Shown here: piece after piece, positions 17,712-26,980 of the stretch
Position numbering within the stretch: the stretch's first letter is position 1
Layout of the letters: each line of letters starts with the position of its first letter
Origin: Polyangiaceae bacterium
GTDB taxonomy: Bacteria; Myxococcota_A; Polyangia; Polyangiales; Polyangiaceae
DNA length: 64,000 nucleotides
Assembly: GCA_016712345.1 (NCBI GenBank)
Contig: JADJRH010000001.1
Span: forward strand, 1,054,001 to 1,118,000
Direction of reading: 5' to 3'
The notes under the pieces: model-generated
Told to the model about the DNA's origin: nothing
The model's input: only the letters and a program-made list of their open reading frames with translations
The model's database searches: none
Position numbers and translations under genes: made by a program

Positions 17712-19070
17712 CTACGACAGCGCTTTTGTGAGCGTTTCAATAGACAAGTGTACATCGAGCGTTCCTGCCAGCTCTCGGCACGAATGCATGCTGAGCATGG
17801 GAGCGCCGACATCCACCGTTTGAATGCCAAGTTCGGCTGCGGTGATCGGACCGATGGTGCTCCCACACGGGAGATCGCTGCGCACAACGAAACGCTGCGG
17901 TTCATACCCTGCGGCTTCACAGAAGAGCGTGAAACGCGCGGCGGTCTCACCGTTGGTTGCGTAAGACTGATTGGAGTTGCTCTTGATCACCATGCCGCGG
18001 CCGAGGTGCGGCAGGTGCTGAGGTTCGTGTTGATCGGCGTAGTTTGGATGAACCGCGTGCGCCATATCCGCCGAGATCAGAAGCGAATGAGAGATCGCTC
18101 GGACCGTGGCCTGCTCAATGGATGTGGATGCTTTTTTGGTAGCGTCGGTGATGCGTCGAAGAACGTCGCGCAGCACGGTGCCCGCGGCTCCAACAGCGCT
18201 GCGCGAGCCACATTCCTCGTGGTCGTACAGAACAATGACGCGCGTGTGCGGTGCGTCAGGTGATGCCAAAAGCGCGCGCAGAGCTGAGTGACAACTGCCG
18301 AGATTGTCGAGCCGCGCGGCAAAAACCAACTCGTCGTCAACGCCTGCGATTGCGGCTTTTTCGGTGCCGTAAAGCATCGCGTCGTAACCGAGAATGTTTT
18401 CAACTTTGTCGTCTGCGGCGCGTGCGAGGAGTTTCAGAAATTCGGAGTCTTTGCCGAGACCCAAAATCGGCGCGAGATGTTTTTGCGCGTTGAGAACAAG
18501 TCCATCGGTGTTGACTCCGCGGTTGAGGTGAATTGCCAAGTTTGGAACACGGCACACCGTTTTTGAAAGGTCGACGAGCACGGGCTCCACGCGGGAATCA
18601 CGACGGACAAGAACGCGACCGGCAATGGAGAGGTCGCGATCCATCCACGTGGAGTAGAGCGCGCCGCCGTACACCTCGACACCGAGTTGCCGATACCCTT
18701 GTTTTGAAGCGTCGGCGTTGGGTTTTACCCTCAAGTTTGGTGAGTCGGTGTGCGCACCGATAATGCGAAACCCGGCGTCGGGCGCAGGTTCTGTACCCAC
18801 CGCAAACGCCACAATTGTGGAGCCTCCGCGAATGACAAAACGCTTGTCTCCGGGGGACAAAACGAAGTCGTCACGCTCTGACAGTTCTGTGTACCCACCG
18901 GCGCCGAGGCGGCGGGCCGCTTCACGAGCGGCGTGAAAGGGTGTGGGAGACGCATCGATAAACGCGCAGAGATCGGCGGCATCGAGAGTGCCGCGCTCGC
19001 GCAGCTTGGCCATGTCTTCGGCTGTTTTTGGAAAGCGTGCCCCCAGCGTTGTGATCTTTTCGCTGCTCAT
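17712..19070 (-). CDS. M18 family aminopeptidase (aspartyl aminopeptidase-like)
   Basis: 452 residues from ATG 19070 (MSSEKITTLG). Family motifs: FIDASPTPFHAA near the N-terminus, IIGAHTDSPNLRVKP (metal His/Asp), ARLDNLGSCHSAL, LYDHEECGSRSAVGA (metal Glu pair), SADMAHAVHPNY and the final MLSMHSCRELA. Length fits M18. It is a cytosolic dinuclear zinc exopeptidase that removes N-terminal acidic or neutral residues. It follows the kinase pseudogene's start closely. A MITE-like element lies just upstream, its left end overlapping an alternative ATG at 19088. Confidence 0.93.
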   Translation of the reverse strand: MSSEKITTLGARFPKTAEDMAKLRERGTLDAADLCAFIDASPTPFHAAREAARRLGAGGYTELSERDDFVLSPGDKRFVIRGGSTIVAFAVGTEPAPDAGFRIIGAHTDSPNLRVKPNADASKQGYRQLGVEVYGGALYSTWMDRDLSIAGRVLVRRDSRVEPVLVDLSKTVCRVPNLAIHLNRGVNTDGLVLNAQKHLAPILGLGKDSEFLKLLARAADDKVENILGYDAMLYGTEKAAIAGVDDELVFAARLDNLGSCHSALRALLASPDAPHTRVIVLYDHEECGSRSAVGAAGTVLRDVLRRITDATKKASTSIEQATVRAISHSLLISADMAHAVHPNYADQHEPQHLPHLGRGMVIKSNSNQSYATNGETAARFTLFCEAAGYEPQRFVVRSDLPCGSTIGPITAAELGIQTVDVGAPMLSMHSCRELAGTLDVHLSIETLTKALS

Positions 19071-19084
19071 TGCGAGGCTAGCCT

Positions 19085-19254
19085 GCATTATTCATGAGGC
19101 GATTGCACTGAAAGCCCGAAACCGAAGCGAGAAGGCCGCACCGCCGCGCGCAAGGCCGAGACGCACTGTCCGTCCGTTGAGCGCCTGAGCACGGAGGTAC
19201 GGGCTTCGCAGCGAGAGGATCGGGACTTTCATGCGGAGTCCTCATGAATAATGC
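19085..19254. mobile_element. MITE-like element with perfect 15-bp terminal inverted repeats
   Basis: GCATTATTCATGAGG at 19085-19099 and its exact reverse complement CCTCATGAATAATGC at 19240-19254 bound 170 bp with no open reading frame of note. No transposase lies nearby. No second copy was recognised in this window. Confidence 0.65.
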
Positions 19255-19292
19255 GGGCGAGGTTAGGCGCCGGCAGGCTGCCCTGAAAGTGC

Positions 19293-20579
19293 TCACTCGA
19301 TATCGAAAGGCACAACCGTCACGTTCGCGAGTTTGGGCACCGCTTTGGAGAGCGCATCGGCAACCTCGGAGGCGGTTCCGACCGCGGCAATCACCATGTC
19401 GTCCTCCGAGAGGCGTTCACGAACGGCTGCATTTGCGGCTCGAAGCGTTGTCGCCTGCACCTTTTCAAGAAAGGTTGCGTGGTACCCCTCGGGGAGATCG
19501 TAGAGCGCACTCTCAAGCTTCTGGTGTACACGTTTGCGGGCGGTGTCGATCTCAAATGCGTGTGATCTGACAAGGTACTTTTTCGCAAAATCCAGCTCTT
19601 CTTGAGTGATGCCGTCTTTGCGAAACGCCGCGAGCAGGTCGATCATGAGCGAGAGGCACGCGGGCGCATCGGTGGCAGCGGGCGCGGCCGACATGGCAAA
19701 CGCGTCACGCTGGCGATCAAACCCGGCGCGCGACGATGCGCCGTAAGACCATCCACGTTTCACACGAATCTCCTGCATGAGACGCGATGTGAAAGTGCCG
19801 CCGAAAATGGTGTTAGCAACAAACAGAGGCACATGATCGCTGTCGCGAGGATGTGTACCCAAACCACCCGCAATCATTTGACACTGCGTGCGATCCGGCT
19901 TGTCGACGATCACGAGCCGGCGGCCCGGCGCAATGGTGGGAGGTGAGGCCGCGTCGGGAACGGGTTCGCCTTCTGGAAGGCCCGCCATGAGTCGCTGTGC
20001 AACGCCGTTTGCCTCGGCCTCGGAGATATCACCTGAGATCGCAACCACCACGTTTCGCTGCGTGTAGTGGCGTTTATAAAATGCCAACACATCCGCTTTG
20101 CCGATCACGGCAAGCGTTTGCAATGTGCCCGCCGCGCGGCGGCCATAAGGGTGATTTGCAAACAGCGTTCGACGAAAGGCTCGACCGGCAAGCAGGCGAT
20201 CGCTGTCGCGCGACTCGATCAGTTCGGCCTTTGATTCACGAAGCAGGCGAGCCAACTCTTCTTCGGCGAACGTTGGCTTTGACAGCATTGTCGAAACCAG
20301 ATCGACCATTTTGTCGAGCGACCGAGCGATCACTTCAAACGAAACCGTTGTGCCGCTCATGAGCGTGTCGGCGCCGAATTCGGCCCCGAGCGCGTCGATG
20401 CTCTCTTCGATTTTTTCTTTTGTGTACCCTTCGCAACCGCGCCGAAGCATGCGCGCGGTAATTCGACTCAGGCCCTCGCGCTCGGGCGGATCGTGCACAG
20501 ATCCCGATCTGAAAGAGACAACCACGCTGACGAACGGCAACGCGCGATTCGTCTCAACGAACGTAGGAATATGGGTCAC
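19293..20579 (-). CDS. M16 family peptidase, non-catalytic-type subunit
   Basis: 428 residues. It has the M16 fold signals (SRITARMLRRGCEGY, LDKMVDLVSTMLSKP, YTQRNVVVAISGD, RGWSYGASSRAG) but lacks the zinc-binding HxxEH: the equivalent stretch reads GLSRITARM. The conserved Arg-Tyr region late in the protein is kept. It resembles the substrate-binding subunit of two-component M16 peptidases. Its ATG overlaps the stop of the catalytic partner by 4 bp (20576-20579), so they are coupled. No signal peptide is apparent, although M16 pairs of this type are sometimes exported. Confidence 0.9.
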   Translation of the reverse strand: MTHIPTFVETNRALPFVSVVVSFRSGSVHDPPEREGLSRITARMLRRGCEGYTKEKIEESIDALGAEFGADTLMSGTTVSFEVIARSLDKMVDLVSTMLSKPTFAEEELARLLRESKAELIESRDSDRLLAGRAFRRTLFANHPYGRRAAGTLQTLAVIGKADVLAFYKRHYTQRNVVVAISGDISEAEANGVAQRLMAGLPEGEPVPDAASPPTIAPGRRLVIVDKPDRTQCQMIAGGLGTHPRDSDHVPLFVANTIFGGTFTSRLMQEIRVKRGWSYGASSRAGFDRQRDAFAMSAAPAATDAPACLSLMIDLLAAFRKDGITQEELDFAKKYLVRSHAFEIDTARKRVHQKLESALYDLPEGYHATFLEKVQATTLRAANAAVRERLSEDDMVIAAVGTASEVADALSKAVPKLANVTVVPFDIE

Positions 20580-21937
20580 GCTGCCTCCGAGGCACTTTCG
20601 TCGTCGTCCACAATCGTTTCTTCCGATTCACCCTCGCCGTCGCTGCCATCGGGCCGAACGAGCACCATGGTTCGCGCGGTGTTGACGAGGTACCGGCGGG
20701 CCACACGGAGCACATCGCCGCGCGTCACGCGACGGAGCTGAGCGAGCCTTTCAAACTGCGCGGCCGGATCGCCCAGCACAGTGTCGTAGAAACCGATTTG
20801 TTCGGCTTTGCCGGCCACCGTTTCAAGGCTTTGCAAAACACCCAACTCGCTGCGCGCCTGCGCTCGATCCACCTCGGCCTGGGTCACACCGATGGTGCGC
20901 ACTTCATCAAAGATCTTTTCAACCGCTTCGAGCAGCTCTTCACACGTGTGCTCGCCGCGCGCGGTGAGCGAAATGTCCCAAAGTGAAGGATCTCGAAAAG
21001 CGCCGACCCAACCCCGCACGTCGGTTGCGATCTCCAATTGTTGGATGAGCGCCCGGTGTACACGTGAGGCCCGACCGCCGAAGAGCGCTTCATTTAAGAT
21101 GCCAAGCGGCGCATGATCAAAATCGCCGAGCGCCGGAGATTTGTAACCGATTGCCACCTTTTGAGTGGGAGTGGGTTTGCGCATTTCAACGCGCCGCTCT
21201 TCAATTTGCGGCGATTCTGGGTGTACATCTTCAATGGGAATTTCAGCGCTCGGCAGCGGCCCGTAATACCGATCCACAAGCGCAACCAACTCGGTCAGGT
21301 TCACGTCGCCGACAACCACAAGTCGCGCGTTATTGGGTGCGTAATACGTTTTATAAAACGCTTGGCAGTCTTCGGTGGTCATGCCCGCGATGTCTTCCAT
21401 CCAACCGATCGTGGGCCACCCATAACCGTGCTTCAGAAAGGCCTCTTTATAAAGACGCTCATTCACAGCGCCTTCAACGTCGTCTTCCACACGCTGCCGC
21501 CGCTCATTCATCACCACTTCTTTTTCACGACGCACTTCAGGCTCATTGAGAACGAGGTTGGCCATGCGGTCGGCTTCAAGGCTGATCGTGAGTTCAAGCG
21601 CATCTTTGGGCGCATTGGTGTGGTAATAAGTCCAGTCTAAAAACGTGGCAGCATTGGTCTCGGCGCCCGCTTCTTCAAGCAACCGATCAAAGGCGCCCAT
21701 GGGCTTTGTTCCGGTGGCACCGAACATGAGGTGTTCAAATAAGTGGGAGATGCCCGTTTTTTTGAGCTTCTCGTGACGAGAACCAACTCCAAACCACGTT
21801 TGGATGCAAACAACAGGCGCGGAGGGGTCAACCAATACGAGCAATTGAAGGCCGTTTCCTAGGACGAAACGCTCAACCTTCATTGCTGGCCCAAACGGCA
21901 CGGTCGCTACGTGCTGAACCTGAGATTGTGAGGGCAT
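20576..21937 (-). CDS. M16 family zinc peptidase, catalytic subunit
   Basis: 453 residues. The inverted zinc motif HxxEH is HLFEH in GISHLFEHLMFGATG (about 62-72), with the downstream Glu-containing helix (EKEVVMNERRQR, distal zinc ligand region). GWPTIGWMEDI and YYAPNNARLVVVGDV are typical of processing-peptidase/PqqL relatives. It is first in the two-gene operon with the non-catalytic subunit, and the two probably form a heterodimer degrading peptides. The start at ATG 21937 is reasonable; no signal peptide is seen. Confidence 0.92.
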   Translation of the reverse strand: MPSQSQVQHVATVPFGPAMKVERFVLGNGLQLLVLVDPSAPVVCIQTWFGVGSRHEKLKKTGISHLFEHLMFGATGTKPMGAFDRLLEEAGAETNAATFLDWTYYHTNAPKDALELTISLEADRMANLVLNEPEVRREKEVVMNERRQRVEDDVEGAVNERLYKEAFLKHGYGWPTIGWMEDIAGMTTEDCQAFYKTYYAPNNARLVVVGDVNLTELVALVDRYYGPLPSAEIPIEDVHPESPQIEERRVEMRKPTPTQKVAIGYKSPALGDFDHAPLGILNEALFGGRASRVHRALIQQLEIATDVRGWVGAFRDPSLWDISLTARGEHTCEELLEAVEKIFDEVRTIGVTQAEVDRAQARSELGVLQSLETVAGKAEQIGFYDTVLGDPAAQFERLAQLRRVTRGDVLRVARRYLVNTARTMVLVRPDGSDGEGESEETIVDDDESASEAA

Positions 21938-21977
21938 CGCGGCATCAATACCACGGCAATTGTTCTGATGTGGGGCT

Positions 21978-22484
21978 CTATTTGTATTTCATTTCGCCCG
22001 CAGTAATTCTCACCGACAAGCGGTTTTCTGTGGGTGGAACGGGGCAACTCCAATCTGCCCCGCCGTATGCGCAAAACGGGTTATAAGCGAGATTGAAGTC
22101 GACAAGTATTTTGCCTGTCACATCGATATCCGGCTCCAGATAGCGGCCCCCTTCATAACAGTCGGTTCCACAAGTGGCGTCGATAAACGGCAGAAACAGG
22201 CCGTGCTCCGATCTGAATACGGTCAGTGTTTGTTCCACACCGTTCACCGGAAACCGAATACGCCCGTGGCGCACATAAGCAGCTTCTTCGCCGGCGTTGG
22301 TGGGAATCATGACTTCGGTTTCCCATAAAAATTTGTCGAGATCGAGGGCAAAACAGAGGTCATCGTTATAGGGGAAATACCTGAGCCCCTTAAAACTCTC
22401 TCGTTCTTCAATGGGAATCGGAGAGTCGGGATCGGTTTTAAAAAAGAAGTCCTTGTCCTGCCGCATTGCATCTAAAATGCCCAT
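21978..22484 (-). CDS. DUF1684-family protein
   Basis: 168 residues from ATG 22484 (MGILDAMRQDKDFFFK), chosen because GAGGA lies at the right distance at 22489-22493; the longer frame to 22556 lacks such support. The motifs KDFFFKTDPDSPIP, FKGLRYFPYND, the Gly/Asp-rich YEGGRYLEPD and DFNLAYNPFCAYG...CPVPPTENRL match DUF1684, a widespread cytosolic family of unknown biochemistry. It lies 107 bp downstream of the amidase/lipoprotein pair in the same direction; whether it belongs to that unit is uncertain. Confidence 0.8.
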   Translation of the reverse strand: MGILDAMRQDKDFFFKTDPDSPIPIEERESFKGLRYFPYNDDLCFALDLDKFLWETEVMIPTNAGEEAAYVRHGRIRFPVNGVEQTLTVFRSEHGLFLPFIDATCGTDCYEGGRYLEPDIDVTGKILVDFNLAYNPFCAYGGADWSCPVPPTENRLSVRITAGEMKYK

Positions 22485-22488
22485 TTGT

Positions 22489-22493
22489 TCCTC
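22489..22493 (-). promoter_or_regulatory. Shine-Dalgarno GAGGA fixing the DUF1684 start
   Basis: GAGGA ends 4 nt before ATG 22484 on the minus strand, supporting the shorter protein. Confidence 0.65.
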
Positions 22494-22590
22494 GTTCGTT
22501 GAACCGCCGAACCATCTCACCCGATATGCCGCGATGTATACACAAGCATAAGGCAAGGCTTACAAACGCCACCTTATGCCGACAATTTCA

Positions 22591-22923
22591 TTAAAAATCG
22601 GGGCAGCCTGAATAGTCTTCTTCTTGATTGCTAACTGAATAACAACAGAGCGGCCCCTCTTCTTCGGTACCGTTTTTTAACGTTGGCCCGCTGTTTACAG
22701 ACTCAACAACACCGCCGCACAAGGGATCGCCGAAATAAACCAATGCCTCTTCCTGCGGTGGACACGTGCCCCCCGCTTCGGCGGCCTCAAAACAGCCGAT
22801 TGCATTGCAGCCGGTGGGTATAAAAAGAAGCACCCCCAGCGCCGCGGTGAGTGGCAATGCCGCCAAAAACACTTTTATAGAACAAGCGGGTTTTGGCACC
22901 GCATTTAATAACCTGGTTCTCAT
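22591..22923 (-). CDS. Small Cys-rich lipoprotein, candidate immunity partner
   Basis: 110 residues. The signal peptide ends in a lipobox (IPTGC, Cys39 region). The mature part carries further cysteines (GCFEAAEAGGTCPP, DPLCGG, PLCCYS, GCPDF), suggesting disulfides in the periplasm. No family was recognised. It starts 12 bp after the stop of a BPSL0067-type amidase gene and is probably co-translated. That arrangement and the periplasmic destination suggest protection against the amidase; this is inference from context. Confidence 0.65.
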   Translation of the reverse strand: MRTRLLNAVPKPACSIKVFLAALPLTAALGVLLFIPTGCNAIGCFEAAEAGGTCPPQEEALVYFGDPLCGGVVESVNSGPTLKNGTEEEGPLCCYSVSNQEEDYSGCPDF

Positions 22924-22935
22924 TCGGGCAAAGGC

Positions 22936-23295
22936 CTAATCAATTACGTAGAACGCATCACCGTCGTTGCTGCGCCCCTGACCGTTCCACCGAATGGTGC
23001 GGCGGTGCGACCCTTGGCCGGACCACTGGTCAATCACTTGAATGCCGAGTTCGTTTTGGCCCATATAGATTGCGGCGTGATTGCCAGAGTCATTGTTGGG
23101 GTATTGGCCGTTCACGAAAGTGGCAATGGCAGTGCCCTTTGTAATGAGATGGTCATTGCCACGCACCTTGACGCCTTGACGCCAAGATCCGGTGTTGGGA
23201 GCGCCTGCCCACGCCTGCACAAGGGCCACACACTCACCGCTTCCAACGGCTCTTCCAAGGCGGCGGTGTTCAATGTCATTTGCGATGTACGGCAT
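22936..23295 (-). CDS. BPSL0067-family putative peptidoglycan amidase (NlpC/P60-like)
   Basis: 119 residues from ATG 23295 with an AGGAA ribosome site. Candidate catalytic residues are Cys in GSGECVALVQ (about 22) and His in SGNHAAIYMG (about 72); the end GDAFYVID is typical of the family. These small single-domain proteins are predicted cell-wall peptidases/amidases and have been linked to type VI secretion effectors. No signal peptide is present, so delivery would need a secretion system or lysis. No secretion genes lie in the window. Confidence 0.75.
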   Translation of the reverse strand: MPYIANDIEHRRLGRAVGSGECVALVQAWAGAPNTGSWRQGVKVRGNDHLITKGTAIATFVNGQYPNNDSGNHAAIYMGQNELGIQVIDQWSGQGSHRRTIRWNGQGRSNDGDAFYVID

Positions 23296-23457
23296 GGAGC
23301 ATTCCTTTCTGACGCGGTGTCATCCGCAAGGTGAGGGAAGGTTACGGGCGTTTGCGCCGCCTGAGAAGCGAAACGACGTCGCACAGATCGCTCGTTCAAT
23401 CGGCCTTTTTAAGCAATTGGAAAGCCGAGCTTTCGCAAACTGTGCTAAGGCGCGCGC

Positions 23458-25137
23458 ATGTCGTCATCGCAGAAGGTGCACGGTGCTCGTCCCGTGCGGG
23501 CGCCGCGCGGCTCCGAGCGCTCTTGCAAAGGCTGGATTCAAGAGGCGGCACTCCGCATGTTGCACAACAATCTCGATGCGGAAGTGGCGGAGCGTCCCGA
23601 CGATTTGGTTGTCTACGGCGGCACCGGAAAAGCCGCGCGATCGTGGGAAGCGTTTGACGTGATCGTGCGTGAGCTGCGCGACCTTGAAGACAACGAAACG
23701 CTCCTTGTTCAATCGGGAAAAGCCGTCGCAAAGTTTCGCACGCACCCCGACGCGCCGCGTGTACTCATCGCCAATTCAAACCTCGTTGGGCGCTGGGCCA
23801 ACTGGGATGAATTTCGACGCCTCGAAGGGTTGGGGCTCACCATGTACGGCCAAATGACGGCCGGTTCGTGGATCTATATCGGCTCGCAGGGCATTATCCA
23901 GGGCACGTACGAGACGTTCGTTGCGGCGCGCAAAGCCCATGCGGCGCGCACTGGAAAACAAGGCCCAAAGTGGGTTTTAACAGCGGGCCTCGGTGGCATG
24001 GGCGGCGCGCAATCGCTCGCTGCAACAATGGCCAACCTGAGCTGTCTCGCGATCGAGATCGATCCGTCGCGCATTGAAAAGCGCCTCGCCACCAAATACG
24101 TCGACGCGCGTATCGACAACCTCGATGAAGCGTTGCGCGTTGTGAAAGAAAGCGCCGCGTCGGGCCATCCCAAGTCGATCGCGGTTTGCGCAAACGCGGC
24201 CGATGTGTACCCAGAGCTGGTGCGGCGCGGTGAAATCGCCGATCTGGTGACCGAGCAAACAGCCGCTCACGACCCGCTCATTGGGTACATTCCGCAGGGG
24301 CTCTCGCTCGAAGAAGCAAAGGCGCTCCGCGAGCGAGATCCAAAGAACTATGTGGCCCGCGCAAAACAATCCATGCGGGTTGAAGTGGAAGCGATGTTGG
24401 CCATGCAAAAGGCCGGCGCCGAGGTGTTTGATTACGGAAACAACATTCGAACGTGTGCGATGGAGGTGGGTTGCGAGCGCGCGTTTGACATTCCGGGTTT
24501 TGTACCGGCCTACGTTCGCGAGCTGTTTTGCCAGGGAAAAGGGCCCTTTCGATGGGTAGCTCTGTCGGGTGACCCCGCCGACATTGCCGCGACCGATCGC
24601 GCGGTGCTTGAAGCCGTACCCAATGATCCCGACCTGAAAAGGTGGATCACCCTCGCTTCGGAGCGAATTCAGTTTCAAGGTCTTCCCGCGCGGATTTGCT
24701 GGCTCGGTTACGGCGATCGCGCCAAAGTTGGGCTCGCTTTTAACGAACTTGTTCGCACAGGCGCCGTAAAAGCGCCGATTGTTATTGGTCGCGATCATCT
24801 CGACTGCGGCTCGGTGGCGTCACCGTTCCGAGAAACCGAAGCGATGAAAGACGGCTCGGACGCCATCGCCGATTGGGCAATTCTAAACGCTCTCGCCAAC
24901 TGCGCGGGCGGAGCTTCATGGGTGAGCTTTCACCACGGAGGCGGCGTGGGCATTGGCAACTCGCTCCACGCCGGCATGGTGATTGTGGCCGACGGAACCG
25001 AAGCTGCGGCGCGACGCCTCGGCAATGTTCTGACGATTGACCCGGGTTTGGGCGTGGCGCGACACGCCGATGCGGGGTACGAAACAGCTCAGAAGGTGGC
25101 GCGAGAAAAAGGTGTACACTTGCCTCACCAACGTTGA
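23458..25137 (+). CDS. hutU: Urocanate hydratase
   Basis: 559 residues, normal length. Motifs: ELRDLEDNETLLVQSGKAV, YGQMTAGSWIYIGSQGI, VLTAGLGGMGGAQ (NAD-binding region), and DHLDCGSVASPFRETE near the C-terminus. It converts urocanate to imidazolone propionate in histidine degradation, using NAD as electrophile, in the cytosol. No other hut gene is adjacent. ATG 23458 gives an N-terminus slightly longer and more basic than usual, so a start further in is possible. Confidence 0.97.
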   Translation: MSSSQKVHGARPVRAPRGSERSCKGWIQEAALRMLHNNLDAEVAERPDDLVVYGGTGKAARSWEAFDVIVRELRDLEDNETLLVQSGKAVAKFRTHPDAPRVLIANSNLVGRWANWDEFRRLEGLGLTMYGQMTAGSWIYIGSQGIIQGTYETFVAARKAHAARTGKQGPKWVLTAGLGGMGGAQSLAATMANLSCLAIEIDPSRIEKRLATKYVDARIDNLDEALRVVKESAASGHPKSIAVCANAADVYPELVRRGEIADLVTEQTAAHDPLIGYIPQGLSLEEAKALRERDPKNYVARAKQSMRVEVEAMLAMQKAGAEVFDYGNNIRTCAMEVGCERAFDIPGFVPAYVRELFCQGKGPFRWVALSGDPADIAATDRAVLEAVPNDPDLKRWITLASERIQFQGLPARICWLGYGDRAKVGLAFNELVRTGAVKAPIVIGRDHLDCGSVASPFRETEAMKDGSDAIADWAILNALANCAGGASWVSFHHGGGVGIGNSLHAGMVIVADGTEAAARRLGNVLTIDPGLGVARHADAGYETAQKVAREKGVHLPHQR

Positions 25138-25261
25138 ACAACAAGCGCCCCGTGCCGATCGCCGGCTCATGTTTTTGACAGCCCAATAAAACCTGGAACC
25201 CAAAAGAAACATGCGATTTTCCACAAGGCGTATTCGCGGACTTTCACGCTCCCGAGGAACC

Positions 25262-25678
25262 ATGCCTATGCCAAGCCCCGAGGTTGAAGTTTTGTCTGCG
25301 AATGAAGCTTTTTACGAAGCTTTTGCAAAACGCGACGTTGCCACAATGGAAAACCTGTGGTCGGAGCGCAATGACATTGCTTGTGTACACCCGGGTTGGG
25401 ACGCTTTATTGGGCAGGCATAAAGTGCTTGGCAGTTGGCGGGCGATATTAATGAGCCCTGAAGCGCCTGAAGTGGTGTGCGCCGAGGCCAAAGCGCACGT
25501 CCTCGGCGATGTGGCCTTTGTGGTTTGTAATGAGGTTTTGCCGGGGGGCGAGCTTTGCGCAACCAACCTGTTTGTTCGCGAAGCCGGCCAATGGAAGTTA
25601 TTGCATCATCACGCGGGCCCGGTGGCAAACCGGGTGGAAGTGGTTGCCACCAAAACCGCTTCCAAAGTGCTTAATTAA
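25262..25678 (+). CDS. NTF2-like (SnoaL/DUF4440-type) protein
   Basis: 138 residues from ATG 25262 (MPMPSPEVEVL), supported by GAGGA just upstream. The cone-shaped NTF2-like fold is suggested by NEAFYEAFAKRDVATMENLWS, CVHPGWDALLGRHKVLGSW, VAFVVCNEVLPGG and NLFVREAGQWKLLHHHAGP. Family members act as isomerases or as small-molecule binding domains; the specific role is unknown. It is 124 bp downstream of hutU and could be in the same transcript. Confidence 0.8.
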   Translation: MPMPSPEVEVLSANEAFYEAFAKRDVATMENLWSERNDIACVHPGWDALLGRHKVLGSWRAILMSPEAPEVVCAEAKAHVLGDVAFVVCNEVLPGGELCATNLFVREAGQWKLLHHHAGPVANRVEVVATKTASKVLN

Positions 25679-25873
25679 CGCGCCTGCCTCGTTTGCTGCT
25701 GCGCAATGATAAGAGAGCAATCGCCACTCCAATAACGCCCACTGCACCATTGGGCGTGTTTCGATGCGCGGGTGCAGTGCACGTGCATGTCCAGAAAAAA
25801 CGCCACAATATCGGCATAGCTTATCGTGTTGCGAGAAACGACGATTGTATTCAACCTGCGCCTCGTCCGGGTC

Positions 25874-26560
25874 ATGGCCATGAAGCTGCAAATCGAACTT
25901 CGAAAACGTTTCACCGAAATGGCCGATGCCGAGCGTGCAAAAGGCCAGCAGGCCTATATGAAAAGCGCCATGCCTTATTACGGCATTCAATCGGCGCCGA
26001 TGAAAGCGGTTTGCAAAGAGCTTTTTGCCAAGTGGCAGTTTGAAACAAGCGAAGATTGGCAATCGGCGGCATTAACACTTTGGCGCGAGGCCCAATACCG
26101 TGAAGAGCGGTATGCCGCCATTGAGCTTGTCGGCTATAAAACGTATAAAAAATATCAAAACAGCGATCTCTTGCCAATGTACGAGGAGATGATCGTTACC
26201 GGCGCATGGTGGGATTACGTTGATACAATTGCGTCCCACCAAATTGGCGGCCTATTAAAAAAAGAGCCAAAAGTGATTAAAAAGGCAATGCTCACCTGGA
26301 GCCGCGACAGTGACTCGTGGAAGCGGCGCACATCGATCATCTGTCAGATTTCATTAAAAGCTGCCACCGATCTCGATTTGTTATACCGTGCCATTGAGCC
26401 AAACCTCGCCGACAAAGACTTTTTTATTCGCAAAGCCATTGGCTGGGCATTGCGCAGTTATGCCTATGTGGACGCAACAGAAGTGGCTCGTTATGTAGCT
26501 GAACACGACGGCGAGCTGAGCGGTTTATCAAAGCGCGAGGCGCTGAAGCACATTGGGTAA
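25874..26560 (+). CDS. DNA alkylation repair protein (AlkD-like HEAT-repeat glycosylase)
   Basis: About 228 residues from ATG 25874 (MAMKLQIELRKRF). Family motifs: YYGIQSAPMKAVCKEL, WREAQYREERYAAIEL, then WDYVDTIASHQIGGLL, LLKKEPKV and FFIRKAIGWALRSYA. The AlkD fold removes 3-methyladenine and 7-methylguanine lesions. The conserved Trp/Asp surface is present (WWDYVD). It is a lone cytosolic gene, followed by the repeat region 26.6-27.2 kb. Confidence 0.88.
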   Translation: MAMKLQIELRKRFTEMADAERAKGQQAYMKSAMPYYGIQSAPMKAVCKELFAKWQFETSEDWQSAALTLWREAQYREERYAAIELVGYKTYKKYQNSDLLPMYEEMIVTGAWWDYVDTIASHQIGGLLKKEPKVIKKAMLTWSRDSDSWKRRTSIICQISLKAATDLDLLYRAIEPNLADKDFFIRKAIGWALRSYAYVDATEVARYVAEHDGELSGLSKREALKHIG

Positions 26561-26639
26561 ACCGATTGACCCGACGAGGTGTTGTTCTAGACCGAAATCA
26601 AGCGATTGCAGCCATGACGTTTTTGCGAAGGATCGTTCA

Positions 26640-26840
26640 GGTCTTGTCGTAAGGCGCGGGACACCCTTGCCCGTTGCGGCATGGAAACGCGAAAAGCGTG
26701 TGGCTCGATCACGCAATGGTCACTCGCTCCCCGTTCAAAAAAAGGTGCATGGCACGGTTTGATCACCTGAAGTCGCCAAGCGGCGCCGGTTGGAATTTCT
26801 TCGAAACGCTCCGTTTTTAGGCTTTTTGTGAGATAGATGA
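26640..26840. repeat. Dispersed repeat R3, copy 2 (inverted relative to 12.6 kb)
   Basis: Contains GGACACCCTTGCCCGTTGC, GATCACGCAATGGTC and a near-identical run of about 110 bp to 12640-12750 in reverse orientation. 26561-26980 shows no gene. Confidence 0.75.
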
Positions 26841-26980
26841 ATGTCCAGATTGTTCTTGCCGCGTCCTTGGGTCTAGTCTCCTGGAAACGAAATCCGCATC
26901 AAGTTTCTACGCGTTAAAAGGTCTACGGATTGAGCGTTCGAGGTGCAGCAACATCTGTAAGGAATCATGGATCCAGGGGA

